Assembly: GCF_916618895.1 (NCBI RefSeq)
Contig: NZ_OU745391.1
Coordinates: 806,001-870,000 of the forward strand
DNA: 64,000 nt
Reading direction: 5' to 3'
Origin: Pseudoclavibacter sp. Marseille-Q3772
GTDB lineage: Bacteria; Actinomycetota; Actinomycetes; Actinomycetales; Microbacteriaceae
Positions 50,942 to 60,786 of the stretch are shown here, piece after piece (the stretch's first letter is position 1; every line of letters starts with the position of its first letter). Position numbers and translations under genes: made by a program. The notes below the pieces were generated by a model. That model was not told the origin of the DNA. It did not search any database and worked only from the letters and a program-made list of their open reading frames with translations.

Positions 50942-51925
50942 TCACGGCCGCTCAACCTGGCAGGTCGGACACCAGTACAGTTTGCGGTTCTGCATCTCGG
51001 TGAGCGCGATGTTCGTGCCGCAGGTGCGGCACGGCTCCCCGGCGCGCCCATACACCCAGTGTCGGTATCGAACATCGTTCAACGCTCGTTGATAGTCCGC
51101 GCCGGTCAAGTTTGGGATAGTCATCATCCGCCCTACTTCGACCCCGATGTTCAGCAGCTCAACCCAATCGCGCCACAACGCGCGAACTGTATTTTCAGCG
51201 AGTTCGCATCCGGGCACAAAGGGATCCAAGCGCGCCCGGTAGAGCATCTCGGCACGGTAAATATTGCCGATACCGGCGACCACCGATTGATCCATCAACA
51301 GCTGCCCAATCGGCGCGCGACGCTTCAATACCGCATCCACGAACCGCTGCTCACCCGCATCCGTATCACCAACCAGCGGATCTGGGCCCAGCCGTTCGAG
51401 GACCGCATCCACGCCGGCACGATCGAGCAGTTCGCACACGGTCGGGCCGCGCAGATCGGCGAGCGTTCGCTCAGTCATCAGACGCAGCCGAACCGCCCCC
51501 ACCGGCTCCGGTGGCCAGGCATCCGACACATCCTGTGTCGCCTCGCCCTCGGCCATTCGCATCCGCGCGCGCCGCGGAGCACCGATCGACGACATGGAAT
51601 CCTCAGCGTCCGCATCCTGTGCCCGGCCGCTCCAGACACCGCGGGCAGCACGGCCGTACTCCCCCGTTTGTCCGAGGGTGGTGTGGATCTCGCCGGCAAA
51701 GTCCCAGGCACCATAAATACCCAGGTGCACGCGTAGCCACAACCCACCCTCGAACTCGGCAAACATTTGCTTACCGACAGCGAAGCACTGCAGCATTCGC
51801 TGACCACATAGCCGACTGGCACCCTGCGTAAACCGCCCCTGTGGGCTGGATGCGTGGCACACTTCATCGACAAAATTGGCCGTCATCTGCCGTGCAATTC
51901 GATGAACGGAGTGTCCCTCAGGCAT
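50942..51925 (-). CDS. nei: Fpg/Nei-family DNA glycosylase (endonuclease VIII-like)
   Basis: 327 residues. MPEGHSVHRIAR supplies Pro2 and Glu3, the catalytic N-terminus of this superfamily; the helix-two-turn-helix has DQSVVAGIGNIYRAEMLY; the zinc finger is CRTCGTN...YWCPTC (C-x2-C-x16-C-x2-C). An insertion at ~105-150 (Asp/Arg-rich) is unusual and may be disordered. Removes oxidised pyrimidines and cuts at abasic sites. The EGH start favours Nei2-type over Fpg (PELPE). Confidence 0.9.
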   Translation of the reverse strand: MPEGHSVHRIARQMTANFVDEVCHASSPQGRFTQGASRLCGQRMLQCFAVGKQMFAEFEGGLWLRVHLGIYGAWDFAGEIHTTLGQTGEYGRAARGVWSGRAQDADAEDSMSSIGAPRRARMRMAEGEATQDVSDAWPPEPVGAVRLRLMTERTLADLRGPTVCELLDRAGVDAVLERLGPDPLVGDTDAGEQRFVDAVLKRRAPIGQLLMDQSVVAGIGNIYRAEMLYRARLDPFVPGCELAENTVRALWRDWVELLNIGVEVGRMMTIPNLTGADYQRALNDVRYRHWVYGRAGEPCRTCGTNIALTEMQNRKLYWCPTCQVERP

Positions 51926-52000
51926 GGCGGATCCTCCAAGACTTCAGGTAATGGGCTGAAGCCTTAGAGTACCCGCGCTGGGCAAGTGCCCGCGCCCTCG

Positions 52001-53062
52001 CTAGCCTTCGTTAGGAACGTAGTACGCCGACGACCATGCCTCGACCGGGGCATCTTGGCCGCGCTCGTCGGTTGTGTAGCTCAGACGAGCCGGGCCGTGC
52101 CCCTCGGTTGCCTTCTCACCAAGAGCGGAAGCTCGCACCGCGGTGATGGGCTTGCCATCTGTGTCAATCGGGGTTTCCAGCGAGGACTTGCCCTCGCCGA
52201 TCTTCAGCCGTGTGGCGAGCTGGTCGCGCAGCGCTTCCGCTTCTTCTCCCTCGAGTTTCTCCTCCTCGTCGAAGAACGTCGCGAACGAAAGACCGGCCAA
52301 GCCGCCACCCTCCGAGGGAGCACGCGTCACTTCGTGAGTATCTGGATCGGCAACGATCGTGATGTCAACAGGGTCCTGGTCGTTTCCCTCACCGTCTTCA
52401 CAAGCGAGGTCAGCATATCTCCGAGGATTAGGGTTCCCTGCCGGATCAGGGTTCAGCGTGAGCTTGCCGCCCTGACCGTCTTCAGTTTCGTCGAGCGTCA
52501 CTCTGCAAACGCCCCCGAGCGAGTGCGAGGGGAACGACACGCTGTCGCCCGCCATCCACGCCTGCTCAGTTGCCTGCACCGGTTCTTTGCTTTCCGCATC
52601 CCACAACCACACGGTATACTGCCGAACCGGGGCGGGGTCTTGGTTCTGTACTTCTGAATAGCTGCGCTCACCGTTGAGCTCGACCATGGCATCAAGATCG
52701 CCATCGGCATCGAGATCGGCGTAGCCGGCAACCTCGACGTTGTTAACCGTGAGTTTCCCTGCCGACGGAGGTTCACTGGCTTCAGCTTCGCCCTGCCCAT
52801 CGCTCAACGAAATTTGGACCTCTGCGATGCCTTCGTTGTGATACGTGTAGGCGACGTGCTCGTGGTTTGCGAAGTCGACGTCCTTAATGGCAGCGTCAAC
52901 TTCCTGTGCTGATGTGTCTGTAGTTTCTGTGACCGTTGACTCTTGGCCGGTTGTCGTTGGGCCAGTTTCTTCTGATACACCGCTCTCGGCGCATCCGGTA
53001 ACGAAGGCGGCGACAACAACCGAAGTTGCGGTCGCTGCTAGTGCACGTCGATTGGACACCAT
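52001..53062 (-). CDS. Large lipoprotein of unknown function
   Basis: 353 residues from ATG 53062 behind AAGGAAC; signal MVSNRRALAATATSVVVAAF and lipobox VTGC. The mature chain is highly acidic, beginning with a Thr/Ser/Glu linker. It contains a DxDxDG-like loop (GYADLDADGDLDAMVELNG), as in calcium-binding or VCBS/FG-GAP-like repeats, and one Cys pair (GGVCRVTL, LACEDGEG). Likely extracellular and perhaps calcium-stabilised. No family recognised. Just upstream of it on the same strand is rpiB. Confidence 0.7.
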   Translation of the reverse strand: MVSNRRALAATATSVVVAAFVTGCAESGVSEETGPTTTGQESTVTETTDTSAQEVDAAIKDVDFANHEHVAYTYHNEGIAEVQISLSDGQGEAEASEPPSAGKLTVNNVEVAGYADLDADGDLDAMVELNGERSYSEVQNQDPAPVRQYTVWLWDAESKEPVQATEQAWMAGDSVSFPSHSLGGVCRVTLDETEDGQGGKLTLNPDPAGNPNPRRYADLACEDGEGNDQDPVDITIVADPDTHEVTRAPSEGGGLAGLSFATFFDEEEKLEGEEAEALRDQLATRLKIGEGKSSLETPIDTDGKPITAVRASALGEKATEGHGPARLSYTTDERGQDAPVEAWSSAYYVPNEG

Positions 53063-53072
53063 TGTTCCTTTC

Positions 53073-53597
53073 CTAGGTTCGCAGGACCGCCGGCACATCT
53101 GCGCCCGAACCGGCGCTCACATCCTTTCCTGAAATCGCGCCCGTGCGTTCGTACTCGCGCAATTGCGAGATGCGACGCACATGGCGCTCATCACCCGGGA
53201 ACGGTTCGGCAATAAAGGTGTCAATGAGTTGGATTGCCTCGGACAGCTCGTGCTGCCGAGCACCGATCGCAATCACGTTTGCGTTGTTGTGTTCACGGGC
53301 GAGCTTTGCGGTTGCGCTATTCCAAACAAGCGCCGCACGAACACCGGCAACCTTGTTCGCGGCCATCTGCTCACCGTTACCGGAGCCGCCAAAGACAACT
53401 CCCAGCGATAGTTCTCCGTTCACCCAATCGTCAGCTACGGCTTGAGCCGCGTTAATACAAAACGAGGGATAGTCGTCGACCGGATCGTATTCGGTGGGAC
53501 CGTGATCGTGCACGTCGTGGCCCTGCGCACGAAGATGGTCCTGCAGCTGCTGCGAAAACTCGAGACCGGCGTGGTCAGTAGCAATGTGAATACGCAT
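53073..53597 (-). CDS. rpiB: Ribose-5-phosphate isomerase B
   Basis: Interconverts ribose-5-phosphate and ribulose-5-phosphate in the pentose phosphate pathway. 174 residues. MRIHIATDHAGLEFSQQLQ and YPSFCINAAQAV are typical; the anion-binding loop GGSGNGEQMAANKVAGVRAAL carries the Glu used as base in actinobacterial RpiB (instead of the E. coli Cys). C-terminal FPGDERHVRRISQL contains the phosphate-binding Arg/His. Its start overlaps the stop of the DsbA-family gene. Confidence 0.94.
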   Translation of the reverse strand: MRIHIATDHAGLEFSQQLQDHLRAQGHDVHDHGPTEYDPVDDYPSFCINAAQAVADDWVNGELSLGVVFGGSGNGEQMAANKVAGVRAALVWNSATAKLAREHNNANVIAIGARQHELSEAIQLIDTFIAEPFPGDERHVRRISQLREYERTGAISGKDVSAGSGADVPAVLRT

Positions 53598-54220
53598 TAG
53601 TTGAACTCCGGTCCTCGTGTGCGCGAGCGCTTGAGTTCGAAGAATCCGTCGTAACCGGCGGCGGCGACCACACCATCGAAGAGCTGAAGCGCCATCTCAC
53701 CCTTCGGTGCGGGCGAAATAACCGGGCCGAAGAACGCCACGCCGTTCACGGAAATCACCGGCGTACCGACATCGTTACCGACGCGATCAATTGCCTCATT
53801 GTGGAATCGACGCAGTGCTTCATCGAACTCGCCAGCTTCGGCGCGGGCAGCGAACTCGGGCGAAATACCCGCTTCTTCGAGGGCTTCATCGGCGAGTACA
53901 TCATCGCTGCGGTTTTGGTGGTGGATGCGTTCCCCGAGCGCGTCGTAGAAGGCCTTTACGGTCTCGTTGCCAAGCTCGAGCGCGGCTCCGGCAGCAATTT
54001 TGCCAAGCGCCAGGCTGCGCTGGTGCGCCTGCGCGTGCGGGCCCTGTTCGCGGCCTTCGTTCAGGATTGCCAGTGACATTGGTTTCCACGTCACAGTGAC
54101 TTCCGGCCGCATCCGCTCCACCTCGGTTATCCAACGGGAGGTCATCCATGCCCACGGGCACGCGGGGTCAAACCAGAACTCTACTGATGTCGTCGCTTCA
54201 TCGGCAGTCATGGACGCCAC
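53597..54220 (-). CDS. DsbA-family, Rv2466c-like mycothiol-linked oxidoreductase
   Basis: 207 residues. VEFWFDPACPWAWMTSRWIT is the thioredoxin-fold active site in the form used by the mycothiol-dependent reductase Rv2466c, but the CPWC motif is CPWA here: the second Cys is Ala, so a monothiol mechanism with mycothiol is expected. The cis-Pro loop appears as VGTPVISVNGVAFFGPV. Start is either the ATG at 54220 or the one at 54211. In a two-gene unit with rpiB. Confidence 0.85.
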   Translation of the reverse strand: MASMTADEATTSVEFWFDPACPWAWMTSRWITEVERMRPEVTVTWKPMSLAILNEGREQGPHAQAHQRSLALGKIAAGAALELGNETVKAFYDALGERIHHQNRSDDVLADEALEEAGISPEFAARAEAGEFDEALRRFHNEAIDRVGNDVGTPVISVNGVAFFGPVISPAPKGEMALQLFDGVVAAAGYDGFFELKRSRTRGPEFN

Positions 54221-54350
54221 CCTACGTGGGTACTGAGCAAGCGAGCAGTAGGCTTGCTGGGAAAACCGTGGGTATCTCTACCCGCTTCCCAAACGGCGTG
54301 GCCGCCATCCGCGCTCACGCTAACCGCTAACGACGACGAAAGGATGTGCC

Positions 54351-56903
54351 TTGCCAGGGCTCAACCTCACCCGCATCGAAGCCGAACAACGCGCCGCGAT
54401 GGTCGACGTCAAGCACTACGACATCGCGCTTGACCTGACGACTTCCGACACGACTTTCCGCGCTACTACCCGTATCCAGTTCGAGGGCACCGCCGGTGCA
54501 TCGACATTCTTGGATGCCATCACGGACAGGGTCCACTCCGTCACCCTCAACGGTGTGGAACTTGACCCGGCCGAGGTCGCCGACGGCGTGCGCATCCAGC
54601 TGCCGAACCTTGCCGAAAGCAACGAGGTCATCGTCGACGCCGATATGCGGTACATGAACACCGGTGAGGGTCTGCACCGTTTCGTTGACCCCGCCGACGG
54701 CGAGGTGTACCTCTACTCGCAGTTTGAAGTACCGAATGCGCGCCGCATGTACGCATGCTTCGAACAGCCGAACTTGAAGGCAACGTTCGCATTCACCGTC
54801 ACGGCACCCGACCACTGGCAGGTGGTCTCGAACCAGCCAACTCCCGAACCCGAATCGCTCGGCGAAGGCAAGGCTCGGTGGGTGTTTGCGGCAACACCGC
54901 GCATGTCGACGTATATCACCGCGCTCGTGGCCGGCCCCTACCAGGTGTGGCGGGATGAGCTCACTTCCAGCGATGGCCGCACAATCCCACTGGGTGTGTT
55001 CGCGCGTGCCTCACTCGCCGAGTTCATGGATCCGGAGAACGTGTTCACCACCACGAAGCAGGGATTCGAGTTCTTTGAACGCAACTTCGGTGTGCCCTAC
55101 CCGTTCGAGAAGTACGACCAGTTGTTCGTGCCGGAATACAACATGGGCGCGATGGAGAACGCCGGTTGTGTGACGTTCACCGAGTCGTATGTGTTCCGCT
55201 CGCGCGTATCCGACGCGATTCGCGAGCGCCGCGTCATCACGATCCTGCACGAGCTCGCGCACATGTGGTTCGGGGACTTGGTCACGATGAACTGGTGGAA
55301 CGATCTGTGGCTGAACGAGTCGTTCGCGGAGTTCATTTCGACCCTCGCGACAGTGGAGGCAACCGAGTGGACGAACGACTGGGTGTCGTTCCTCGCATCC
55401 GAGAAAACCTGGGCGTACCGCCAAGACCAGCTGCCTTCAACCCACCCGATCGTGGCTGAGATCCGCGACCTTGATGATGTGCAGGTGAACTTCGACGGCA
55501 TCACCTACGCCAAGGGCGCTTCGGTGCTCAAGCAGCTGTTCTTCTGGGTTGGCCGCGAGGCGTTCTTTACCGGCATTAATCGCTACTTCACGAAGCACGC
55601 GTGGGGGAACACGGTGCTCGATGATCTGCTCGTGGAACTCGAGGATGCATCGGGTCGCGATCTGAAAGAGTGGTCACGCAAGTGGCTGGAAACCGCGGGA
55701 GTGAACACGCTTCGCCCGCGAATCGAGACCGACGAGAACGGTGTAATCACCAAGTTTGTGGTTGAACAGACTGCACCGCAGAACTATCCGACACTGCGAC
55801 CGCACCGCCTTGGTGTTGGTATCTATGCGCTCAATGAATCTGGGCGCCTGGTACAGACCTTCACCGTTGAGGTGGATGTTGATGGTGCCGAGACGGAACT
55901 GAGCGAACTCGTGGGTCAGCACCGCGGCGATCTCGTGCTCGTGAACGATGGTGATCTTGCCTACGCGAAGATCCGGTTCGACGAGCAGTCGCTTGAAACT
56001 GCGCTGGCACACGTCTCCAAGATGGACGACCCGCTGGCGCGCGCGCTGGTCCTGGCGAGCTTGTGGGATGCGACGCGTGATGCTGAGCTACCGGCCGGCG
56101 ACTACACGCGTCACGTACTGTCGGATATCGCCATCGAGACCGAGTCGACCACCCGCCGCCAGGTGCTCGGGCAGCTTTCGACCGCGGCACGGCGATACGC
56201 TTCGCCGGCAAACCGCTCGGAAACGGTACGCGACGTAGCCATGCAGATGCTGCAATTGGCCAAGGACGCCGAGGCAGGGTCGGATGCGCAGTTCGCGTTC
56301 GTTCGTTCGTTCGCAGGGTTCGCAACGACGGATGAGCAGCTGGATGCGGTTGCGGCGCTGCTAGACGGCTCGCTACAGCTTGATGGCTTGGAGATTGACA
56401 CGGATCTCGGCTGGGAACTGTTGCAGGCGCTGGTCGCCGGTGGTCGCGCCGGTGAGGCAGAGATTGCCGCGCGTCACGAACAGGACCGCACCGCCGACGG
56501 TAACCGTTCAGCAGCACACGCTCGAGCAGCGATCCCGACACCCGATGCCAAGCGAGCTGCTTGGGATTCGGTGTGGACCAATGATGGTGCGACCAACGAT
56601 GTGGTGCGCGCCACGATTGCCGGGTTCTGGCACACCGATAGTGATGAGCTCGTCGAGCCGTTCGTTTCAGAGTACTTCGACGGCATCCTCTCAGTGTGGA
56701 ATTCGCGCAGCTACCACATCGCCGAGTTCCTCCTGGAGGGCTTCTTCCCGGTTGCACTCGCCTCGGACGATGTTGTGAATCGCGCCCAGGCATGGCTTCG
56801 TGACCACGAGGATGAGCCGGCGGCACTTCGCCGCATCATCCGCGAGGGTCTTGACGACGCTGAGCGGGCACTGCGCGCCCAGGCTCGCGACGCGAACGCG
56901 TAA
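54351..56903 (+). CDS. pepN: Aminopeptidase N
   Basis: 850 residues, M1 zinc metallopeptidase. Starts at TTG 54351, eight bases after GAAAGG; no in-frame ATG fits. The substrate-recognition motif is GAMENAGCVTF, the zinc site HELAHMWFGDLVTMNWWNDLWLNESFAEF (HExxH-x18-E), and the proton donor Tyr is in YAKGASVLKQ. C-terminal ERAP1-like helical domain runs to the end. Cytosolic enzyme that trims N-terminal residues of peptides; fits the nearby peptide importer. Confidence 0.96.
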   Translation: MPGLNLTRIEAEQRAAMVDVKHYDIALDLTTSDTTFRATTRIQFEGTAGASTFLDAITDRVHSVTLNGVELDPAEVADGVRIQLPNLAESNEVIVDADMRYMNTGEGLHRFVDPADGEVYLYSQFEVPNARRMYACFEQPNLKATFAFTVTAPDHWQVVSNQPTPEPESLGEGKARWVFAATPRMSTYITALVAGPYQVWRDELTSSDGRTIPLGVFARASLAEFMDPENVFTTTKQGFEFFERNFGVPYPFEKYDQLFVPEYNMGAMENAGCVTFTESYVFRSRVSDAIRERRVITILHELAHMWFGDLVTMNWWNDLWLNESFAEFISTLATVEATEWTNDWVSFLASEKTWAYRQDQLPSTHPIVAEIRDLDDVQVNFDGITYAKGASVLKQLFFWVGREAFFTGINRYFTKHAWGNTVLDDLLVELEDASGRDLKEWSRKWLETAGVNTLRPRIETDENGVITKFVVEQTAPQNYPTLRPHRLGVGIYALNESGRLVQTFTVEVDVDGAETELSELVGQHRGDLVLVNDGDLAYAKIRFDEQSLETALAHVSKMDDPLARALVLASLWDATRDAELPAGDYTRHVLSDIAIETESTTRRQVLGQLSTAARRYASPANRSETVRDVAMQMLQLAKDAEAGSDAQFAFVRSFAGFATTDEQLDAVAALLDGSLQLDGLEIDTDLGWELLQALVAGGRAGEAEIAARHEQDRTADGNRSAAHARAAIPTPDAKRAAWDSVWTNDGATNDVVRATIAGFWHTDSDELVEPFVSEYFDGILSVWNSRSYHIAEFLLEGFFPVALASDDVVNRAQAWLRDHEDEPAALRRIIREGLDDAERALRAQARDANA

Positions 56904-56926
56904 CGCCCGGCGGAGCAGCCACACCG

Positions 56927-56964
56927 ATGGGGCGGGAAGAACTATCTAGTTCTTCCCGCCCCAT
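56927..56964. terminator. Terminator after pepN
   Basis: A 17-bp perfect stem (56927-56943 with 56948-56964, core GGGGCGGGAAGAACT) and a 4-base loop, 23 bases after the pepN stop. It can also stop the convergent hydrolase gene. Confidence 0.85.
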
Positions 56965-57075
56965 GGTTTGGTTACAGATTACAAGTGTGCGGTGCTAGAA
57001 GGTGAACGCGACCCCCGATTCCCCGGTGAATTGACCCCACCGTCAATACGAAAGCCCGATCTGTCACGGCGTCAT

Positions 57076-57996
57076 TCAGGAACTCTTGCACTCCGGCTTG
57101 TGCGGGTGCTTCTTGTCCTTCTTGTGCGGATGCTCCCAACAGTCATCCCCAACAAGCTCATCGAGCTCCGCATCGACCACATCTTTGAACTTATAGTTGA
57201 TGTGGTTCGTGTTTGGAATCACGACGAGTTCAGCCTCCCGGTATCCCTTGTCCTCAAACGCAGCGGCGGCGTCCTTGCTCACTCGCAGCGCAGACCAGGT
57301 TTCAGGTTTGGCAGCCCCCTCAATGTCCTTCTCCCCCACAACCCAGCGGTACGGCATGTCCTTCATCCGCGGGCTGGGCTTGACAAGCGAATATCCCGCA
57401 AGACCACCGCCACCAATCATGGTTGCCGCAGAGTTCTTTGGTAGCCAGTCATTGCCATTCAGCAGCAGGTGTCGTACGAGGAACTCACTGCCACCGGAAT
57501 AGCCAACGAGTTGCACGGCTTTACTATCGGTCGCCACGATCAGTTCCCGCACCGCGAGCGCATACTCGTCCACGACCTCGTCGGTCATGCCAGCCCACCA
57601 ACTGCGCCCGCCGTTTTTGCCGTCCGGGTGTTCGATGAACACCAGATCCATTCCGTGGTTTTTGGCCACCTCGTTCATCCGCTGAACATGCCCGTTTCCT
57701 ACACCGGGCTCGTGATGCACGTCGGCCCCCACCGTTGGGTGGTGAAAGTTCGTCGTGCCGTCACCGTCAAAGTAGAACAATGTGCCCTGATGGCCATTGT
57801 CGAAGTAGTGGTACTCGAGCACACGATCGTTTGATCCGACGTATTCCTGGTACAGCCCCGCTTCGAGCTCCGGCGACGACGGACATGCGGCCGCTCCGGA
57901 AACGTTCCAATTCCACATCCAGAATGATGCACTGAGGGCTGCCACTGCAGCGACTATTCGGGCCGATCGTTTCTTCTTTGTCATATATCTGCTCAT
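57076..57996 (-). CDS. Secreted alpha/beta-hydrolase
   Basis: 306 residues (an alternative ATG at 57984 fits the signal better: MTKKKRSARIVAAVAALSAS). A signal peptide is followed by a hydrolase fold: LFYFDGDGTTNFHHP near the oxyanion strand, nucleophile elbow VQLVGYSGGSEFLVRHL (G-Y-S-G-G), and the catalytic His in VIPNTNHINYKF. The C-terminus is Lys/His-rich (HPHKKDKKHPHKPECKSS), perhaps metal- or wall-binding. Looks like an esterase or depolymerase; substrate unknown. No obvious operon partner. 57997-58141 is the gap to ldcA and shows no gene. Confidence 0.8.
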   Translation of the reverse strand: MSRYMTKKKRSARIVAAVAALSASFWMWNWNVSGAAACPSSPELEAGLYQEYVGSNDRVLEYHYFDNGHQGTLFYFDGDGTTNFHHPTVGADVHHEPGVGNGHVQRMNEVAKNHGMDLVFIEHPDGKNGGRSWWAGMTDEVVDEYALAVRELIVATDSKAVQLVGYSGGSEFLVRHLLLNGNDWLPKNSAATMIGGGGLAGYSLVKPSPRMKDMPYRWVVGEKDIEGAAKPETWSALRVSKDAAAAFEDKGYREAELVVIPNTNHINYKFKDVVDAELDELVGDDCWEHPHKKDKKHPHKPECKSS

Positions 57997-58141
57997 ACTG
58001 CATCTCTAATCTGTTGTTTACCGATGCCGTCGCGGGATTGGTGCCGCATGTCAGTGGGAAAGCGCCGGGCGCAGTGATCATCGTTCGACCTCGCTGCTCC
58101 TGGCACGGCCACGGTACAGCACCTAACCGGGACGATAGATC

Positions 58142-59077
58142 TCATTGTGAAAGCACTTCAATACGTGGGTCGAGATCATCGGCAACGATTCTTGCTTTCA
58201 CACCTAGCGGCACCGTGTCGACGGGTTGCGCATGACCGAAGTCAAGGCCCCAGACCACGGGAACCCCGAGTGGCGCCAAGGCATCTTCTAAGACCATTCG
58301 CACTTCGTCGGATGGGCCGCACTTACTCCACGTTCCCAGGCCGATTCCGACGGCACCTTCGAAGTATCCGCTGCGCAGGAGCGTGAGCAGCGAGCCGTCC
58401 AACCGCCAGAGTTCTTCGTCGACGTCTTCGATGAGCACGATCTTGCCAGCTGCGCTCCCGGCTGCTCCCGGATATAGCCCCATCCCTCGCGCCATTCGAA
58501 TAAGCGTCAGGTTTCCACCAGTGAGCGGACCCTCGGCCTCTCCCCGAACCAACGCACTCGGAGATGCACCGCGGAGCACCTTCCCTGCAATCGGTGAGAA
58601 CAGCGCATCGTGAAGACGTTTTATGTTCTCCTCGGAGTTGAGCAGGTCGTTGGTCGCGAACATTGGCGCGAACCAGGTGGCCACACCGAGGTGGTGTTCC
58701 CAGTACTCGTGCAAACCGGTGATGTCGCTGGATCCGACGAGCGCCTTGGGTTTCGCCGTTCGCATCCGCTCAAGGTTGAGCTGCTCAACGATACGCAGCG
58801 AGCCGTACCCCCCGCGCAAACAGAACACGGCGGCGAGGCTGTCGTCACACCAAGCATTCTCGAGATCGGCGAGTCGCTGTTCGTCAGTACCAGCCAGATA
58901 GGGGGCGCGTGGATGCTCGGCGCGCACATTCTCGGCCGGCACCGGCTCGAGCCCCCATCCACGAATCACCTCGAGTGACCGATCGTACTGCTCTTTTGAG
59001 GGGCGCGAGGATGGGGTTACCAAACCAACCCGGTCCCCCGGTTTGAGCGGGCGAAGTTCCGGATACGCTGCGGTCAC
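58142..59077 (-). CDS. ldcA: LD-carboxypeptidase (peptidase S66)
   Basis: 311 residues. GDRVGLVTPSSRPSKEQYD opens the fold. Catalytic triad of the S66 family: Ser in ALVGSSDITGLHEYW, Glu in IVLIEDVDEELWR and His in GLDFGHAQPVDTV. Removes the terminal D-Ala from murein tetrapeptides between an L- and a D-centre, so they can be reused. It is the last gene of the peptide ABC operon, its ATG overlapping the ATPase stop by four bases, which points to import and recycling of wall peptides. MccF-type self-immunity is an alternative for the family. Confidence 0.93.
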   Translation of the reverse strand: MTAAYPELRPLKPGDRVGLVTPSSRPSKEQYDRSLEVIRGWGLEPVPAENVRAEHPRAPYLAGTDEQRLADLENAWCDDSLAAVFCLRGGYGSLRIVEQLNLERMRTAKPKALVGSSDITGLHEYWEHHLGVATWFAPMFATNDLLNSEENIKRLHDALFSPIAGKVLRGASPSALVRGEAEGPLTGGNLTLIRMARGMGLYPGAAGSAAGKIVLIEDVDEELWRLDGSLLTLLRSGYFEGAVGIGLGTWSKCGPSDEVRMVLEDALAPLGVPVVWGLDFGHAQPVDTVPLGVKARIVADDLDPRIEVLSQ

Positions 59078-60786
59078 GCGTTAACCTCCGTCGATTGTGG
59101 TGTTGGCACTACAGATAGCAGTTTCTGCGTGTACTCATGTTTCGGATCGAGCAGTACTTCTTCGACGGTTCCGTGCTCGACAATCTCACCGCGATACATC
59201 ACGGCGACCCGGTCAGCGATGTTCCACGCCAGACCCAAATCGTGGGTGATGATCAATCCGCCAAGACCGTTCTCGGATCGCAGCTTCAGCAAGAGCGCAA
59301 GCACGCCAGCTCGTACGGAGGCGTCGAGGCTTGCCACCGGTTCATCCGCAACTAGGAACTCGGGCTCCAGAGCGAGGGCGCCTGCGATCACCACGCGTTG
59401 ACGCTGACCACCAGATAGCTCGCTCGGAAGCGAATAGAAGAACTCTTCCGCAGGGCTGAGTCCAGCTTCTTCGAGCGCCCGCGTGACTCGACCCACTTCG
59501 TCATCGAGACCGTGGATGCGGATACCTTCGGCGATCTGTTCGTAGACAGTGTGCCTTGGGTTCAGTGCGGCCATCGGGTCCTGCAGCACGTACTGCACCT
59601 GTTTGCGGTAGGTGCGAAGCTGACGCTGTTTCGTCGGGAGCGGCTCATTGCGATACAGGATCTGTCCGCTGGTCGGCTGCTGCAGCCCCAGTACTGTGCG
59701 GGCGAGCGTTGTTTTCCCGGATCCGGACTGACCGACAAGAGCGAGGATCTCTCCCGGGCGGCAGGTGAGGTCGACGTTGTTGACGGCAATATTCTCGTAC
59801 TCCCCTTCACCGAACTTGACGGTGAGGTCACGGGCGGCAATGACCGCATGTTCGAGCGGCAGCGCTTGTGTCGGAGTGTCCGAGATCTCGGATTTATCGG
59901 GTACGGGACGTGACCCGGGCCCGCCTGGACCGGGCGCATCCGGTGCCGTATACGCCGGCAGGGACAGTCGCGAGGACCAGTCACCGATAGTCGGGAAGGC
60001 GGCCGCAAGTTTCTTCGTGTGCTCGTGTTCCGGGTGGTGCAGCACTCGTTCGCTCCGGCCAAGTTCCACGAGCTCACCGTGATACATCACTGCGATGCGG
60101 TCACAGGTTGCGGCGAGCACCGTGAGGTCGTGGCTAATCATGATGAGCGAAAGCTGCCGTTGAGCGACTTGCTCCTTGAGAAGCTGCAAGATCTGGTCTT
60201 GCACGATAACGTCGAGCGCTGTGGTCGGTTCATCGGCGATGATGACGTCCGGATCGCAGGCAAGTGCCATAGCAATCATCACGCGCTGCTTCTGTCCACC
60301 AGATAGTTCGTGCGGATACGACATGCCTTTAGAACTGGGCAAATCCACGTGCGCCAAGAGCTCGTCGATGCGTTCCGCGCGTTTGTCCGGATCACGCAGG
60401 TCTTTACGGTCACCCGTTGCGTGCAAGCGCATCGCTTCGTCAATCTGATCACGAACCCGGTGCATCGGGTTGAGGGCGTGCATGGCACCCTGGAAAACAA
60501 TCGCAGCCTCGGTCCAGCGCACGGCGCGCAATCTTCCCCAGCGCATATCAGCCACGGGCTCATCGTCGAGCAGGATCTCACCCTCAATTGTTGCCGTTGG
60601 CGGCAGCAAACGCAGCACGCTCATCGCCAGCGTTGACTTACCGCTGCCGGATTCTCCCGCAATGCCGATGGTGTCTCCGGGCTCAACAGTCAAGCTCACG
60701 TTTTTGACTGCGGCTTTGTTCTGCCGAGTTGAGGATTCTCGCTGTTGGTATCGGATCGTCACATCCGAAAACGTTACGGTCGTCAT
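59074..60786 (-). CDS. Fused two-domain peptide ABC transporter ATPase (DppD-DppF type)
   Basis: 570 residues with two complete ATPase domains. First: GESGSGKSTLAMSVLRL, LSGGQKQRVM, DVIIADEPTTALD. Second: GQSGSGKTTLARTVLGL, LSGGQRQRVV, EFLVADEPVASLD. A Pro/Gly-rich linker lies at ~residues 285-310. Each half ends with the oligopeptide-binding type extension (KKLAAAFP and KLLSVVPTP). It powers uptake through DppB/DppC. ATG overlaps the dppC stop by one base. Confidence 0.94.
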   Translation of the reverse strand: MTTVTFSDVTIRYQQRESSTRQNKAAVKNVSLTVEPGDTIGIAGESGSGKSTLAMSVLRLLPPTATIEGEILLDDEPVADMRWGRLRAVRWTEAAIVFQGAMHALNPMHRVRDQIDEAMRLHATGDRKDLRDPDKRAERIDELLAHVDLPSSKGMSYPHELSGGQKQRVMIAMALACDPDVIIADEPTTALDVIVQDQILQLLKEQVAQRQLSLIMISHDLTVLAATCDRIAVMYHGELVELGRSERVLHHPEHEHTKKLAAAFPTIGDWSSRLSLPAYTAPDAPGPGGPGSRPVPDKSEISDTPTQALPLEHAVIAARDLTVKFGEGEYENIAVNNVDLTCRPGEILALVGQSGSGKTTLARTVLGLQQPTSGQILYRNEPLPTKQRQLRTYRKQVQYVLQDPMAALNPRHTVYEQIAEGIRIHGLDDEVGRVTRALEEAGLSPAEEFFYSLPSELSGGQRQRVVIAGALALEPEFLVADEPVASLDASVRAGVLALLLKLRSENGLGGLIITHDLGLAWNIADRVAVMYRGEIVEHGTVEEVLLDPKHEYTQKLLSVVPTPQSTEVNA

